A stretch of DNA of 64,000 bases from Pectobacterium actinidiae (GTDB lineage Bacteria > Pseudomonadota > Gammaproteobacteria > Enterobacterales > Enterobacteriaceae). The notes beneath the pieces are model-generated. The model saw nothing but the letters and a program-made list of their open reading frames with translations, was not told where the DNA came from and did not search any database. The stretch is from assembly GCF_000803315.1 (NCBI RefSeq), contig NZ_JRMH01000002.1, positions 124,001-188,000 on the forward strand, read 5' to 3'. The position numbers and the translations under genes are program-made. This document shows, one piece after another, positions 52,052-63,250 of the stretch (its first letter is position 1; every line of letters starts with the position of its first letter).

Positions 52052-53329
52052 TTACAGCTTTTCCAACATCGATCGCGTGACCAGCACGATCCCCTCTTCC
52101 GAACGGTAAAAACGGCGGCTATCCTCTTCCGCGTTTTCACCAATCACCATGCCTTCCGGCAAGTGGCAGGCGCGATCGATCACACAACGGCGTAAACGAC
52201 AGGAGCGCCCCACGTTGACGTCCGGCAAGATCACCGTCGAATCAATACTGCAAAACGAATTCACCCGCACGCGTGGGAACAGCACGGAATGCGTGACAAC
52301 AGAACCGGAGACGATGCAGCCCCCGGATACCAGCGAGTTCATCGTCATGCCGTGGCTGCCAGAACGGTCCTGAACAAATTTGGCAGGCGGCAGTGATTCA
52401 ATCGCGGAACGAATCGGCCAGTGCTGATCGTACACATCCAGCTCCGGCGTCACTGACGCCAAATCGAGATTGGCACGCCAGTAAGCTTCCAGCGTGCCGA
52501 CATCCCGCCAATACTGATGTTCATCTTCGCCCGAGGTGACGCAAGACAGCGTAAAAGGGTGTGCCCAGGCCAGACGCTGCGAGACGATCTTCGGGATCAG
52601 ATCCTGCCCAAAGTCATGGGCAGAGTCCGTCGCGTGATGATCCGATTCCAGTAATTGATAAAGATAGTCCGCATTAAAAACATAGATCCCCATGCTCTCG
52701 AGCGCCATATCGGGGTTATCCGGCATCGGCGTTGGGTTATCCGGTTTTTCGGTAAAATCGAGGATGCGATGCTGTTTATCCACGCTCATGACGCCAAAGG
52801 CGCTGGCTTCTTCCAGCGGCACGGGCAGGCAGGCAACGGTACATTCCGCGCCCTTCTCCACGTGATCGATGAGCATGCGTGAGTAGTCCATCTTGTAGAT
52901 GTGATCGCCCGCGAGGATCACCACGTACTCCGCACGGTAGCGCCGAATGATGTCGAGATTCTGGCAAACCGCATCCGCTGTTCCCCGATACCAGTGATCG
53001 GTGGCGTTACGCTGCTGCGCAGGAAGCAAATCGACAAATTCGTTCATTTCCGCATTCAGAAATGACCAGCCGCGCTGAATGTGCTGCACCAGCGTATGCG
53101 ACTGATATTGCGTAATCACGCCAATACGGCGGATACCGGAATTCAGGCAGTTAGAGAGCGCGAAATCAATGATACGAAATTTGCCGCCAAAATGGACGGC
53201 AGGCTTGGCACGCAATGCCGTCAGCCCTTTCAGTCGCGTTCCACGGCCTCCGGCCAAAATTAATGCCACGGATTTCAGAGGGAGCTGTCTTGCCAACATC
53301 AGAGGGTCATGCTTGTCGTTATTCACCAT
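52052..53329 (-). CDS. glgC: Glucose-1-phosphate adenylyltransferase
   Basis: Makes ADP-glucose, the committed and allosterically controlled step of glycogen synthesis. 425 aa. The N-terminal nucleotidyl-transferase loop [31 protein letters not shown] region is present (about 24-50), as are [13 protein letters not shown] and a C-terminal left-handed beta-helix with hexapeptide-like repeats. It ends 28 bp before glgA. Confidence 0.97.
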   Translation of the reverse strand: MVNNDKHDPLMLARQLPLKSVALILAGGRGTRLKGLTALRAKPAVHFGGKFRIIDFALSNCLNSGIRRIGVITQYQSHTLVQHIQRGWSFLNAEMNEFVDLLPAQQRNATDHWYRGTADAVCQNLDIIRRYRAEYVVILAGDHIYKMDYSRMLIDHVEKGAECTVACLPVPLEEASAFGVMSVDKQHRILDFTEKPDNPTPMPDNPDMALESMGIYVFNADYLYQLLESDHHATDSAHDFGQDLIPKIVSQRLAWAHPFTLSCVTSGEDEHQYWRDVGTLEAYWRANLDLASVTPELDVYDQHWPIRSAIESLPPAKFVQDRSGSHGMTMNSLVSGGCIVSGSVVTHSVLFPRVRVNSFCSIDSTVILPDVNVGRSCRLRRCVIDRACHLPEGMVIGENAEEDSRRFYRSEEGIVLVTRSMLEKL

Positions 53330-53364
53330 GGCTATCTCCTGATTATTCTTTTAATGGCTGGCGC

Positions 53365-55341
53365 TTAGGTGGTCTGCTTTATCAAAACGCACACCACCTG
53401 CGCTTGTCCGTGCCACATTCCACCCTCAGGCGGATTCGTCTCATCAAACGGCGGTGAAACCTGCCAGTGGCCTTCTGGCAAAATGAACGAACCGGTATGC
53501 AGGCTGGCGTTAAACAACACAAGCCAACGACCAGAAAGTAAAATCTGTAGCTGATGCTCCCCCTGCTCCCACTGTTGCGGCGTCAAAGGCTGCCCTTCTC
53601 GGTTCAGCCACTGCACCGCGCCATCCCCTTCTTGCCACCACGTTTCCTGCTGTAATGCCGGAATCGTGCGGCGTAACTGGATCAATCCGGCGACAAATTC
53701 GCGCAGCGCGCTATTCGCGTTTTCCCAGTGCAGCCAGGTCAATTCGTTATCCTGACAGTAGGCGTTGTTGTTGCCCTGCTGGCTGTGTCCCAGTTCATCA
53801 CCTGCCAGCAGCATTGGCGTTCCCTGCGACAGAATCAGCGTCGTCAGCAGTGCCTTCTGGCTGGCCAGTCGACGTTGAAGGATGTCGTCGTCCGCTTCCA
53901 GCCCTTCCGTGCCGTGGTTATTGCTGAAATTACTGTCGGTGCCGTCGCGGTTGCCCTCGCCGTTGGCGTCATTGTGCTTGTGGTTGAAACTCACCAGATC
54001 GCGCAGCGTAAAGCCGTCATGGGCCGTCAGTTTGTTGATGGAGGCGTAAGGCAGGCGGTCGCGCTGCTGGAAGATGTCGCTGGAGGCGGCAAAGCGGCAG
54101 GCAAATGCGCCGAGAGAAATATCACCATGCAGCCAAAAGCGGCGCATGTCGTCGCGGTAGCGGTCACTCCACTCGGCAAACGGTGTCGGGAACTGGCCTA
54201 GCTGATAACCGCCATGCCCAATGTCCCACGGTTCGGCGATCAGCTTGCAGCCCTGTAAGCGGCTATCATTTTTCATGGCGGACAGCAGCGGCGCAGCGGC
54301 GGTAAAATCTGGGGTACGCCCCAGCACCGTTGCCAGATCGAAGCGGAAACCGTCAACGTGGCAAACCTCGCGCCAGAAGCGCAGGCAGTCCATCACCCAG
54401 TCGATCACCGCCGGATGATTCAGGCGCAGCACATTACCGCAGCCGGTCCAGTTATGGTATTCACCGTTTTCACCCAGCCAGTAATAACTGCGGTTGTCGA
54501 TGCCGCGCTGGCACAGCGTAGGCCCTTCGACGTCCAGTTCGGCGCTGTGGTTGAACACCACATCCAGAATGACCTCGATCCCCGCGTGATGCAGCGCTTT
54601 CACCGCATCACGAAATTCATTCAGCGCGTCGTCACCTGCGGCCAGACTGTTATCCACGGCAAACGGCAGCAGGACGTTATAGCCCCAGTAATTACGCAGC
54701 CCCAGTTGCTGAAGCCGGGGTTCATCGGCATGCTGCTGCACCGGGAGCAGTTCCAGCGCCGTCACGCCCAACGACGTCAGATAATCAATCATCACCGGAT
54801 GGCCTAACGCCGCATAGCTACCGCGAATGTCTTCAGGAATATCGGGGTGCAACTGCGTCAGCCCGCGTACATGCGCCTCATAAATCACCGTCTGATTCCA
54901 GGGCGTTTGCGGATGCTGGTCATCCTGCCAGTCGTATTCTTCTGCCGTGACGACGCACTTCGCCATGATGTCAGCGCTATCGCGTTCATCATGTTCATCA
55001 ATCCCGCCTTGCAGACACTCATCATCCACCACCCAGCCATCAAGCTGGCGGGCGCAGGGATCCAACAGCAGCTTATGCGGATTGAAACGCAGCCCCTGAG
55101 AAGGTTCGAACGGGCCATCGACCCGGAAACCGTAGCGTAGCCCCGGCTGTGCATCGGGGAGATAGCCATGCCAGATATCGCCGCTGCGTGCAGTCAGCGC
55201 AATGCGCTGTTCCTGCTGACGTTCATCAAACACGCACAGTTCGACCCGCTCGGCATCTGCCGAAAACAGAGCGAAATTCACGCCCTGTCCATCAAAACTC
55301 GCCCCCAGCGGCGTCGGCTTACCCGTCTGCAATTCTTCCAT
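53365..55341 (-). CDS. glgX: Glycogen debranching enzyme
   Basis: GH13 isoamylase-type enzyme that cleaves alpha-1,6 branches of phosphorylase limit dextrin. 658 aa with an N-terminal CBM48-like domain (about 5-100) and a catalytic barrel with [23 protein letters not shown] (nucleophile Asp), LIAEPWDIG (acid/base Glu) and LTAHDGFTL. The ATG directly abuts the glgB stop (TAA-ATG), so translation is coupled. Confidence 0.97.
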   Translation of the reverse strand: MEELQTGKPTPLGASFDGQGVNFALFSADAERVELCVFDERQQEQRIALTARSGDIWHGYLPDAQPGLRYGFRVDGPFEPSQGLRFNPHKLLLDPCARQLDGWVVDDECLQGGIDEHDERDSADIMAKCVVTAEEYDWQDDQHPQTPWNQTVIYEAHVRGLTQLHPDIPEDIRGSYAALGHPVMIDYLTSLGVTALELLPVQQHADEPRLQQLGLRNYWGYNVLLPFAVDNSLAAGDDALNEFRDAVKALHHAGIEVILDVVFNHSAELDVEGPTLCQRGIDNRSYYWLGENGEYHNWTGCGNVLRLNHPAVIDWVMDCLRFWREVCHVDGFRFDLATVLGRTPDFTAAAPLLSAMKNDSRLQGCKLIAEPWDIGHGGYQLGQFPTPFAEWSDRYRDDMRRFWLHGDISLGAFACRFAASSDIFQQRDRLPYASINKLTAHDGFTLRDLVSFNHKHNDANGEGNRDGTDSNFSNNHGTEGLEADDDILQRRLASQKALLTTLILSQGTPMLLAGDELGHSQQGNNNAYCQDNELTWLHWENANSALREFVAGLIQLRRTIPALQQETWWQEGDGAVQWLNREGQPLTPQQWEQGEHQLQILLSGRWLVLFNASLHTGSFILPEGHWQVSPPFDETNPPEGGMWHGQAQVVCVLIKQTT

Positions 55342-57519
55342 TTACGCCTCCTTCACCAAATACAGCGTGGCAAGTGGCGGAAGGGTCAGAACAAGGGAGT
55401 GCTGGCGTTGATGACTGCCCCACTCCTCGCTGTAAATCGTCCCGATATTGCCCACATCACTACCGTTGTAGTGAACAGAATCTGTGTTGATTGCTTCTCG
55501 CCAGCCGCCGGGCTGGTTGATGCCGATACGGTATCCATAGCGCGGAACCGGCGTAAAGTTACTGACAACCAGCACTTCATTGCCTTGCTCATCACGCCGG
55601 ACGAAGGCAAAGACCGAGTTTTCCCGGTCATCCACCACTAGCCATTCAAAGCCCTGCGGCTGGAAATCGAGCTGATACAGCGATGGCTGCTGGCGATAGT
55701 AGTGGTTGAGATCGCGCACCAGCGTCTGCACACCACGGTGCCAGCCTTCCGGTTCATCCAGCAGATGCCAATCCAGACTGGCATCGTGGTTCCACTCACG
55801 CCCTTGTGCAAATTCGCCGCCCATGAACAGCAGTTTCTTGCCGGGATACGCCCACATAAAGCCGTAATAAGCACGTAAATTGGCAAACTTCTGCCAGACA
55901 TCGCCGGGCATACGATCCAGCAATGAACGTTTGCCGTGCACCACTTCGTCATGAGACAGCGGCAGCACGAAGTTCTCGCTATAGGCGTACAACATGCCGA
56001 ACGTCAGCAAATCGTGATGGTATTTGCGGTGAACCGGATCGAGCTGCATATAGGTCAGCGTGTCGTGCATCCAGCCCATATTCCACTTGTAGTGAAATCC
56101 TAAACCGTTGCAGTCCGGCGGCAGCGTGACGCCCGGATAATCAGTGGACTCTTCAGCAAGCGTGATCGCCGCCGGTGCGGCATGACCCAGCATGTGGTTG
56201 GTGTAGCGCAGAAACGCGATAGCTTCGAGATTTTCTTTGCCACCATAATGGTTCGGCACCCACTGACCTTCGCTACGGCTGTAATCGCGGTAAATCATAG
56301 AAGCTACCGCATCGACCCGCAGGCCGTCGATGCCATAGCGCTCCATCCAAAACAGCGCATTACCCGCCAGATAGTTACGCACCTCATGGCGGCCATAGTT
56401 ATAAATCAGCGTGTTCCAGTCCTGATGATAGCCTTCACGCGGATCGGCGTATTCATACAACGCGGTACCGTCAAACTGCGCCAAACCGTATTCGTCGCCG
56501 GGAAAATGCCCCGGCACCCAGTCCAGCAGGACGTTGATGCCCGCATCATGGAGCGCATCAACAAAGGCTCTGAACTCCGATGCAGTGCCGAAACGGCGGG
56601 TTGGCGCATACAGCCCCAGCGGTTGATAACCCCAGCTGCCATCGAACGGGTGTTCGTTAATCGGCATCAGCTCAACGTGCGTGAAGCCCATGTACTGAAC
56701 ATAATCAATCAGTTGATTCGCCAGTTCCTGATAGCTCAGCCAGAAATTGTTATCCGTATGCCGCCGCCAGGAACCCAGGTGAACTTCATAAATGGAGATC
56801 GGTGAACGCAGGCCGTTCGCCTCACGCCGGGCGTCGCTGGTCGGGACTTTCTCAGGCAGCGGTGTAATCAGCGACGCGGTATCGGGGCGCATCTGCGCTT
56901 CAAACGCATACGGATCGGCCTTCAGGCGGACGCTGCCGTGGCTGTCGATCATTTCATATTTGTAGAGCTGCCCCGCTTTCACATCGGGCAGAAACAGTTC
57001 CCAAATACCGTTTTCCTGTCGCAGCCGCATCGGGTGACGTCGGCCATCCCAGAAATTGAACTGCCCCACAACTGAAACGCGTTGCGCATTCGGTGCCCAA
57101 ACGGCAAAACGCGTGCCTTCAACACCGTCCAGCGTTTCCAGATGCGCACCTAGCCGCTCGTAAGGTCGCAGGTGGGTGCCTTCAGCCAACAACCAAATAT
57201 CCATATCCTGCAACAGCGGGCCAAAACGGTAAGGATCTTCAATCACCCAGGTTTCTTCACCCCAGGTCACGGCTAATTGATAGTGAAAAGCCTGTTTCCG
57301 GCGTGGCACCAGACCACAAAAAAAACCGCGTTCGTCTACACGATCCAGCTCGACGATTTTGCGGCCATTGCTGGCATCCACAACCCAGACTGCCTGCGCA
57401 TCCGGCAGCAATGCCCGAACTTCAAGACCTTTAGAGGAATGATGCATACCTAACAGCGAAAACGGATCGGCATAATGCCCGGAAATAAGTGAATTAATCG
57501 CCTCAGAAAACGCTGACAT
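55342..57519 (-). CDS. glgB: 1,4-alpha-glucan branching enzyme
   Basis: GH13 enzyme that forms alpha-1,6 branches. 725 aa from the ATG at 57519 ([20 protein letters not shown]), with AGAGGA upstream; this aligns with E. coli GlgB (MSDRID...). It has an N-terminal N1 domain, CBM48, and a catalytic barrel with [13 protein letters not shown] (nucleophile Asp), [10 protein letters not shown] (Glu) and [12 protein letters not shown]. First gene of glgBXCAP. The operon promoter must lie in the gap beyond 57520. Confidence 0.97.
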   Translation of the reverse strand: MSAFSEAINSLISGHYADPFSLLGMHHSSKGLEVRALLPDAQAVWVVDASNGRKIVELDRVDERGFFCGLVPRRKQAFHYQLAVTWGEETWVIEDPYRFGPLLQDMDIWLLAEGTHLRPYERLGAHLETLDGVEGTRFAVWAPNAQRVSVVGQFNFWDGRRHPMRLRQENGIWELFLPDVKAGQLYKYEMIDSHGSVRLKADPYAFEAQMRPDTASLITPLPEKVPTSDARREANGLRSPISIYEVHLGSWRRHTDNNFWLSYQELANQLIDYVQYMGFTHVELMPINEHPFDGSWGYQPLGLYAPTRRFGTASEFRAFVDALHDAGINVLLDWVPGHFPGDEYGLAQFDGTALYEYADPREGYHQDWNTLIYNYGRHEVRNYLAGNALFWMERYGIDGLRVDAVASMIYRDYSRSEGQWVPNHYGGKENLEAIAFLRYTNHMLGHAAPAAITLAEESTDYPGVTLPPDCNGLGFHYKWNMGWMHDTLTYMQLDPVHRKYHHDLLTFGMLYAYSENFVLPLSHDEVVHGKRSLLDRMPGDVWQKFANLRAYYGFMWAYPGKKLLFMGGEFAQGREWNHDASLDWHLLDEPEGWHRGVQTLVRDLNHYYRQQPSLYQLDFQPQGFEWLVVDDRENSVFAFVRRDEQGNEVLVVSNFTPVPRYGYRIGINQPGGWREAINTDSVHYNGSDVGNIGTIYSEEWGSHQRQHSLVLTLPPLATLYLVKEA

Positions 57520-57970
57520 GGTATCCATCCTCTGATTAACCATTTGAATTAAATAAATAAGTAATATAAAAAGCGCATGGCATTGCGTTTATATTCCCCG
57601 CGACTTATTTTCAACAAAAAACCAATAAAAATAACGGGTTATTAGCTTGCTAAGGAATAACGGCGACGTGTAAAAATAATGAATACTATGAAAGAGTTCT
57701 TGAGCCACGCCCCCTAATTCAGCGTAGTCAAAGAATGGAGAAATATCTGAGAACCGATGCAATTTTTCCGTTTATATTTATATGAATAAGTTATGACACG
57801 GAATAATTAGCATCTTTTGTTTAAAGATCGTCTGGCAACACGCTTAAGCCGCCGTGATGTCACGGTTTAGATGAGAATAATCGATATAATGGTTGGATCG
57901 CCAACCGTGAAAGGGCAGTCTGCGGTTGGCGATTAACATGATGTGAAGAGTCATACCGTTGGTCATCGCG
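57520..57970. promoter_or_regulatory. glgB upstream region
   Basis: A 450-bp AT-rich gap containing the glg promoter on its left and the nitrile-operon terminator on its right. No gene or named operator is visible. E. coli has asd next to glgB here, but asd is absent. Confidence 0.4.
57897..57933 (-). terminator. Terminator-like hairpin of the nitrile operon
   Basis: Perfect 11-bp stem ATCGCCAACCG / CGGTTGGCGAT with a 15-nt loop, 38 bp past the stop of the last gene of the minus-strand nitrile operon. No long T-run follows. Confidence 0.65.
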
Positions 57971-59212
57971 TTAGCGCTGCTCGACAACGCGGGCGTCAAA
58001 GGCTTCGGTTCCGGTGAGGCTCAGCCAGACCGAAGGGCCGGCGTTGATTTCGCTTAGGGTAAGTAGGCAAGCCTCCAGCGCAGTTTTCAGCGCGCCCCAG
58101 TCAATATCTTTACCAATGAAAACGATCTCCTGTCGACAATCCCCGGTTTGTTCCTGCCATTTGTCCACAATCCCCTGTCGTCGGTAGTCGTCCTGCGGCC
58201 ACTCTGCTCTATCGATGAAGTGCCACCAGCGTCCGACATAACTCCATTTAAACTGGCCGCCGCTTTGTACCAACATGCCAATATCCGTGTAGCGACTCGC
58301 CATCCAGAAATAGCCTTTACAGCGCAGTAAGCAACCATTGCGCCACGTCTGCTCAAGGAAAGCGAACAGCCGACCGGGGTGAAAAGGCGTGCGCTCACGG
58401 AACACCCACGAGTCAATACCATAGGTATCAGATTCGGAAGGACGGTTATCCTGCACCATCTGCTGCATCCAGCCTGGCGTGTTCACCAGACGGGGAAGAT
58501 CGAATTTGTGGGTGTTTAGCACGCGCGCCAGCTCGACTTGTCCATGTGCCATCGGCAAAATATCCGCCGAAGGATTCAGGCTCGCCAGCTGCGAGCGCAG
58601 CGCAGCAAACCCCGTTTCACCGATAATATCCGCCCGGCTGACCAGAATCACATCAGCGTATTCCACCTGTTCAATCAGCAGGTCGGATAGCGTTTGCTGC
58701 ACCGTCCCCTGATCGGTTTCCCTATCCAGCACACCATGGTCGTGCAACTGCTGGGCGAAATTCTCCCCGTTCACCACCGTCACCATCGTATCCAGCCGCG
58801 CCAGCTCACTCAGACTAAACCCATGTTGATCGAGAAACGCGAAGGTTTCCGCCACGGGCATCGGTTCTGAAATCCCGGTGGATTCAATCAGCAGATAATC
58901 AAAACGCTGCTGTCGCGCCAGCAGACTGACCTGCTCCAGCAGGTCAGCACGCAGGGTACAGCAGATACAACCGTTGCTCATCTCCACCAGCTCATCGCTG
59001 CCGCGCTGGAGCGTCACCTGACGCCGCACATCGTCGGCATCGATATTGACGTCGCTCATGTCGTTAACAATCGCTGCAACACGCATGCCCGAGCGGTTGT
59101 GCAGGATATGGTTGAGCAGTGTGGTTTTACCTGCTCCTAAAAATCCTGACAACACCGTCACCGGGAGACGAGTTTCAGCGTGTAAGGGTTCGGATATCAG
59201 GGCCGTTGTCAT
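57971..59212 (-). CDS. Nitrile hydratase activator, COG0523 GTPase (P47K type)
   Basis: 413-aa metallochaperone-like G3E GTPase. It has the P-loop [15 protein letters not shown] (about 22-36), the CxCC metal motif NGCICCTLR (about 80-88), a Walker B-like ESTGISEP, and the C-terminal CobW domain. Such proteins are required to make active Fe-type nitrile hydratase, probably by inserting iron. The gene follows the beta subunit by 2 bp, as in Rhodococcus clusters of the Fe type. Confidence 0.92.
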   Translation of the reverse strand: MTTALISEPLHAETRLPVTVLSGFLGAGKTTLLNHILHNRSGMRVAAIVNDMSDVNIDADDVRRQVTLQRGSDELVEMSNGCICCTLRADLLEQVSLLARQQRFDYLLIESTGISEPMPVAETFAFLDQHGFSLSELARLDTMVTVVNGENFAQQLHDHGVLDRETDQGTVQQTLSDLLIEQVEYADVILVSRADIIGETGFAALRSQLASLNPSADILPMAHGQVELARVLNTHKFDLPRLVNTPGWMQQMVQDNRPSESDTYGIDSWVFRERTPFHPGRLFAFLEQTWRNGCLLRCKGYFWMASRYTDIGMLVQSGGQFKWSYVGRWWHFIDRAEWPQDDYRRQGIVDKWQEQTGDCRQEIVFIGKDIDWGALKTALEACLLTLSEINAGPSVWLSLTGTEAFDARVVEQR

Positions 59213-59214
59213 GG

Positions 59215-59895
59215 TTAAAGTGCCCTCTGCCCGGCGTCAGTAGCGACCTGTTGCATGGGAGCCTTATCTAAATAACTCTCAAACAGATCGACCACCACAA
59301 ACCCGTCATCAGCCGCTTCTCCCCACAGATCTTTCACCGCGAACTCGACATGGTAGGTCGACTGGTGAACGGCATCACGATCGCCGTGACCAATACTGTC
59401 AGGGAATGGCCATTTTTCCGTAGTGCGGTGCAGAATGACGCCCGTTTTGCCACGCACATAGCGCGGCATGCGAATATGTCCGGCAAAATATTCGTCACGC
59501 ACGGTGACGCGATCGCCCACCTTGAAAGGCTCACGACCGGTGATTGCCGGGCGTCCCTGCGCATGAGGCGGATTCGCCAGTTTAAAATAGGATCCCAGCG
59601 CGTGATTGAGTTCTTCCTGAGTAATCACGCCGGTTTCAACCAACAACGTCGCCGTTGCGATGACGTAACGTTCGTAATAACGCGTACCGACATGCTGGCG
59701 GACATCCAGACGCTCCACCGCATGGCGCACTTCATCGACACTGAATTTCTTCAACTGATCGACGCCAACAAACATCAGGCTATAAGCCAGATGCTCCCAC
59801 TCTTCTTTGAACACCGGCTTATAGCTGAGGCTGTTAATTGTATGCGGAACTTTACCAAACCCCTGAAAACCACCGAGATCGTGAAAACCATCCAT
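59215..59895 (-). CDS. nthB: Nitrile hydratase beta subunit
   Basis: Partner of the catalytic alpha subunit; together they hydrate nitriles to amides. 226 aa from the ATG at 59895 ([20 protein letters not shown]), the classic beta-subunit start; longer in-frame upstream codons run into the alpha gene. The C-terminal SH3-like domain is visible as [20 protein letters not shown] and [11 protein letters not shown]. Beta Arg residues that touch the metal site are expected in the N-terminal and HxR regions. Confidence 0.95.
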   Translation of the reverse strand: MDGFHDLGGFQGFGKVPHTINSLSYKPVFKEEWEHLAYSLMFVGVDQLKKFSVDEVRHAVERLDVRQHVGTRYYERYVIATATLLVETGVITQEELNHALGSYFKLANPPHAQGRPAITGREPFKVGDRVTVRDEYFAGHIRMPRYVRGKTGVILHRTTEKWPFPDSIGHGDRDAVHQSTYHVEFAVKDLWGEAADDGFVVVDLFESYLDKAPMQQVATDAGQRAL

Positions 59896-59939
59896 ACCAG
59901 ATACCTCTAAACAGGTTAATGAAAGAGAAGTCAGATGCC

Positions 59940-60539
59940 TTAGGACGCCTGAGGTAGCGCCACACCAATCAGCACATCTTTTGTGACCAGCTTTTGCAAT
60001 TCCTCTTCGCTCAGGTGTTCGGTTCCTGCCGGACGCATCGGCAGCACCATGTAGCGACTTTCTGCGGTGGTATCCCATACCTTAATCACCTGATTTGCAG
60101 GCAATTCGGTACCCAGTTCACGCAGTACCGTGCGCCCCTCTCGCACCAGACGAGCACGGAATTCGAAGCTCTTGTACCATTCGGGAGGTAAGCCGAGCAC
60201 CGGCCAGTTGGTACAGGAGCACAGGCTACAGACGATGACGTTTTTCAGCGTCGGTGTGTCTTCCAACGCGACAATATATTCGCCCTGAGGGCCGGTATAA
60301 CCGAACTGCGAGCAAGCCGCCGTACCGTCACGCAGCAACAGCGCCCGGAACTCAGGATCGACCCAGGCACGCGCCACTACTCTGGCGCCGTTCGCCGGAT
60401 CCCACGCCTGCGTCATCAGTTGTGTCAGGGTGTCAATGTAACCGTCAGGGATGAGCGACTTTTCATTGAGAACCTTAAACAGCGCCCATGCGCGCTCACT
60501 GGGCGTAGAGGTATCCTGAGGTGAAACTGTCGTATTCAT
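59940..60539 (-). CDS. nthA: Nitrile hydratase alpha subunit, Fe-type
   Basis: Carries the non-haem metal site. 199 aa from the ATG at 60539 (MNTTVSPQDT), with AGGAG upstream. The metal-binding claw is VCSLCSCT, with Cys104, Cys107, Ser108 and Cys109. The Ser after the first Cys and the Thr after the last mark the iron class (cobalt enzymes read VCTLCSCY). The following NWPVLGLPPEWYK is also Fe-type. It lies upstream of beta and the activator. Confidence 0.95.
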   Translation of the reverse strand: MNTTVSPQDTSTPSERAWALFKVLNEKSLIPDGYIDTLTQLMTQAWDPANGARVVARAWVDPEFRALLLRDGTAACSQFGYTGPQGEYIVALEDTPTLKNVIVCSLCSCTNWPVLGLPPEWYKSFEFRARLVREGRTVLRELGTELPANQVIKVWDTTAESRYMVLPMRPAGTEHLSEEELQKLVTKDVLIGVALPQAS

Positions 60540-60613
60540 AGTCAACTCCTAGCTCAAACATCATGGCGTGAAAGATGCGCCCACTGACGTGCGACAGCAG
60601 GCGCGGCGTGGTA

Positions 60614-62128
60614 TCAACGCGTCTGCCAGTCATAAGCCGCTTCCAGCGCGGCGGCGGCCTGATAGATCGTGCCTTCTGCGTAGTGCCGTCCCACAAACAT
60701 CAGGCCGACGGGCAGGCCGTCCACCTTGCCGCAGGGAACCGACATCGCAGGATGACCCGTGATATCTAACGGCGCGGTATTACCGATCATTTCAAATGCT
60801 CGGCTGATATATTCCGTCACCGAACAGCCTTGTTGCGGCAGTGGCTGCGCGGTGATCGGTAAGGTTGGCATCACCAGCAGATCGAAATCCTGTAGCGCCT
60901 GGTCGTAACCCGCACGCGCCAGACGCGCCAGGTTTTGTGCTTTGGCGTAATAGCGTCCGTTATAGCGATCCAGCCCGTACTGGCCGACCAACATACAGAC
61001 CTTGAGCGACGCCGACAGCGCATCCGCCTGCTCCCGCCAGTCCGCGTGTTTATCCAATAGCGCGACATCGTAGAGACCTTTCCAATTCATCCCCATGCCG
61101 TTACCGTGCATCATCTGCGCGGTCAGTCCTTCACAGCCGATTGGCGTCCAGAGTGCCCCCGCCAGACGATGCGCTGGCACGGAGACTTCGCTCACCCTCG
61201 CGCCCAGCGCCGACAGCGTATCAATCGCGCTCCGCACGCTGTCCGCGACCCGCGGATCCAGGTTGGGTAACTGGAACCCTTCGGTCAGAATACCGATGCG
61301 CAATCCTTTAACGCCCCGATCGAGATAGGCGGTGTAATTATCCACTGACGGCGCATACTGGCGCGGATCCAGCCCGTCAGCCCCCGCGATCACCTCCAAC
61401 ATCAGCGCGTTGTCGTAGACGTTGGCGGTAATGGGACCGGCATGATCCACCGTCGCTTCAATCGGCATAATGCCGCTGTAGGGCACCAGTCCGTGGGTTG
61501 GCTTCATGCCATAGGTGCCGCAAAATGCGGATGGGATGCGGATTGACCCGCCCTGATCGCAACCGATAGCCATATCGACATCCCCCGCCGCAACCAGCAC
61601 TGCACTGCCGGAAGAAGACCCACCAGAGGCATAGCCGTGACGATGGGGATTGTGTACCGGAGCAGGATCGGAGGTATGACTACCGCCGGACAGGCAAAAG
61701 TGCTCACAGGTCGCCTTGCCAAGAATGGTGGCACCCGCGTCGAGCAGCCGCGTGGCGACGGTTGCATCGAACGTGGGAACAAAACCTTCCAGCGTTGAAG
61801 TGCCGTTCATCATCGGCACCCCCGCCAGCGCGATATTGTCTTTCAGCGCGACGGTACGGCCAGCCAGTTTGCCTGTGGCTGCGCCTTTCACCTCGGTTTT
61901 GTAATACCAGCCATTGTGCGGGTTTTCAGCCCCTTCCGGGCGATACCCAGCCGAACGGGGATAGCGCACCTCAGGAACAGCATCGGGAAGGCTATCAATC
62001 AGATCGTATGCATCAAAATTCGCCTGCATCAGCGCCAGATACTCCTCGGCTTCCGTCGGGGAGATCGACATATGCAATTGGCTGGCGATAACCTGAAGCT
62101 GCTCAATATCGGGACGTTCAATAGCCAT
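60614..62128 (-). CDS. Amidase-signature amidase
   Basis: 504-aa enzyme that hydrolyses the amide formed by nitrile hydratase to the acid and ammonia. The Ser-cisSer-Lys triad is visible: Lys in VALKDNIAL (about 95), [10 protein letters not shown] (about 170) and [12 protein letters not shown] with the nucleophile Ser (about 195). It starts [12 protein letters not shown]. It lies 74 bp upstream of the nitrile hydratase alpha gene in the same direction, the order seen in Rhodococcus Fe-type clusters. Confidence 0.94.
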   Translation of the reverse strand: MAIERPDIEQLQVIASQLHMSISPTEAEEYLALMQANFDAYDLIDSLPDAVPEVRYPRSAGYRPEGAENPHNGWYYKTEVKGAATGKLAGRTVALKDNIALAGVPMMNGTSTLEGFVPTFDATVATRLLDAGATILGKATCEHFCLSGGSHTSDPAPVHNPHRHGYASGGSSSGSAVLVAAGDVDMAIGCDQGGSIRIPSAFCGTYGMKPTHGLVPYSGIMPIEATVDHAGPITANVYDNALMLEVIAGADGLDPRQYAPSVDNYTAYLDRGVKGLRIGILTEGFQLPNLDPRVADSVRSAIDTLSALGARVSEVSVPAHRLAGALWTPIGCEGLTAQMMHGNGMGMNWKGLYDVALLDKHADWREQADALSASLKVCMLVGQYGLDRYNGRYYAKAQNLARLARAGYDQALQDFDLLVMPTLPITAQPLPQQGCSVTEYISRAFEMIGNTAPLDITGHPAMSVPCGKVDGLPVGLMFVGRHYAEGTIYQAAAALEAAYDWQTR

Positions 62129-62318
62129 GGTGTATCCTTTTTCCTGTTAGCTTCCGCCTGACGACGGGAAACGATAAGGTGAAAATCCGGTAGGCAACCG
62201 CGCTTTTGACACATGCCCCGCCGGAGTGGGTGTCTTGACGATAGGCCATCGTAGGCTTCAAAACTTGGTTCAAACGGTCAGCCGTTTGGCTCATTAAGAC
62301 AACCCGCAAGCTCGTGCG

Positions 62319-63185
62319 TCAGAACGCCCGCGCATAGCGGAGATTCAAACGAAAATCCTCGCGAGCGCCGTTTTCCACCGCCAGATCCCGCCCTAGCTGC
62401 ATCTGGATTTGATCCTTCTGCGTCACAAATGCGGTGGTGGTGAAACGCAGGTTGGTGGTGCGCTGTTGGTTATCCTGCTTCACGCCGTCCAGCGTGGTTT
62501 CACCGCCCCAGAGGTGGCCGACGCCCAACCCAAACGAGAGGGTTGGCGTTGGCATATACCGCCCCATAAGCTGCGCAGCATAGGAGACATCCTGCTCCAG
62601 ACGCGCCGATCCCGGCCCGGCATCGTTATTGTCGCCATACCAGATCGCATCCCCCACCAGATCGACCGCCCATTTTTCGCCGAGGTGTTTGATATAGGCC
62701 GCCTGAAGATCCACCTTCCAACGGTTTTCACCGAGGTTGAGCGGCGCGTTTTGGTCATAACGGCCTACCGGCACAGACAGATAGGGTGCCAACCCCACCA
62801 CATCACGCGCGTCGTTGAGCCGAACCTTGAGTGGAACCGTCAGAATCAGATCGCCAATACCGTCAGCCGTGCCCAACCCTGCGGCGTCGCCATGACCGGA
62901 TATCTGACCAAACGGCAATAAAAATTGCGGATCGAGCGTGGCGGTATCGCTCACGGCAATCGTGTGTAGCAGACGCACCATGCCGATGTGGGATTTCAGG
63001 CGGTAATCCGAACTCACTCGGTTCCCGTCGGCATAGGCCGCATCGGTGCTCGCATATTGGTAATACAGCAGGCCGACCGTTGCCCCCACCGGATTCTGTT
63101 CAAAGTCACCGGGAGCGACTTCCACAGCGTAAGCACGTGTTGTCGCCAGTAGCGCGGTAGCGAGTAAAAAAGCCTTCTTTTTCAT
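62319..63185 (-). CDS. Outer-membrane channel-like protein (phenol MetA-pathway family)
   Basis: 288-aa exported protein with a Sec signal peptide (MKKKAFLLATALLATTRAYA). The mature part looks like a beta-barrel: alternating hydrophobic strands, repeated Gly/Asp turns (GQISGHGDAAGLGTADGIGD) and a terminal aromatic residue (RYARAF), as outer-membrane proteins end. I recognise it as the phenol-degradation MetA-type family. It probably lets nitriles or aldoximes in. The ATG at 63185 is chosen because it begins the signal peptide. Confidence 0.85.
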   Translation of the reverse strand: MKKKAFLLATALLATTRAYAVEVAPGDFEQNPVGATVGLLYYQYASTDAAYADGNRVSSDYRLKSHIGMVRLLHTIAVSDTATLDPQFLLPFGQISGHGDAAGLGTADGIGDLILTVPLKVRLNDARDVVGLAPYLSVPVGRYDQNAPLNLGENRWKVDLQAAYIKHLGEKWAVDLVGDAIWYGDNNDAGPGSARLEQDVSYAAQLMGRYMPTPTLSFGLGVGHLWGGETTLDGVKQDNQQRTTNLRFTTTAFVTQKDQIQMQLGRDLAVENGAREDFRLNLRYARAF

Positions 63186-63250
63186 GGTTGATATCTCCGC
63201 AGAACAAAGCACGCATGAAGGAAACCGCACGCGTTTAGGGAATGACCGCG

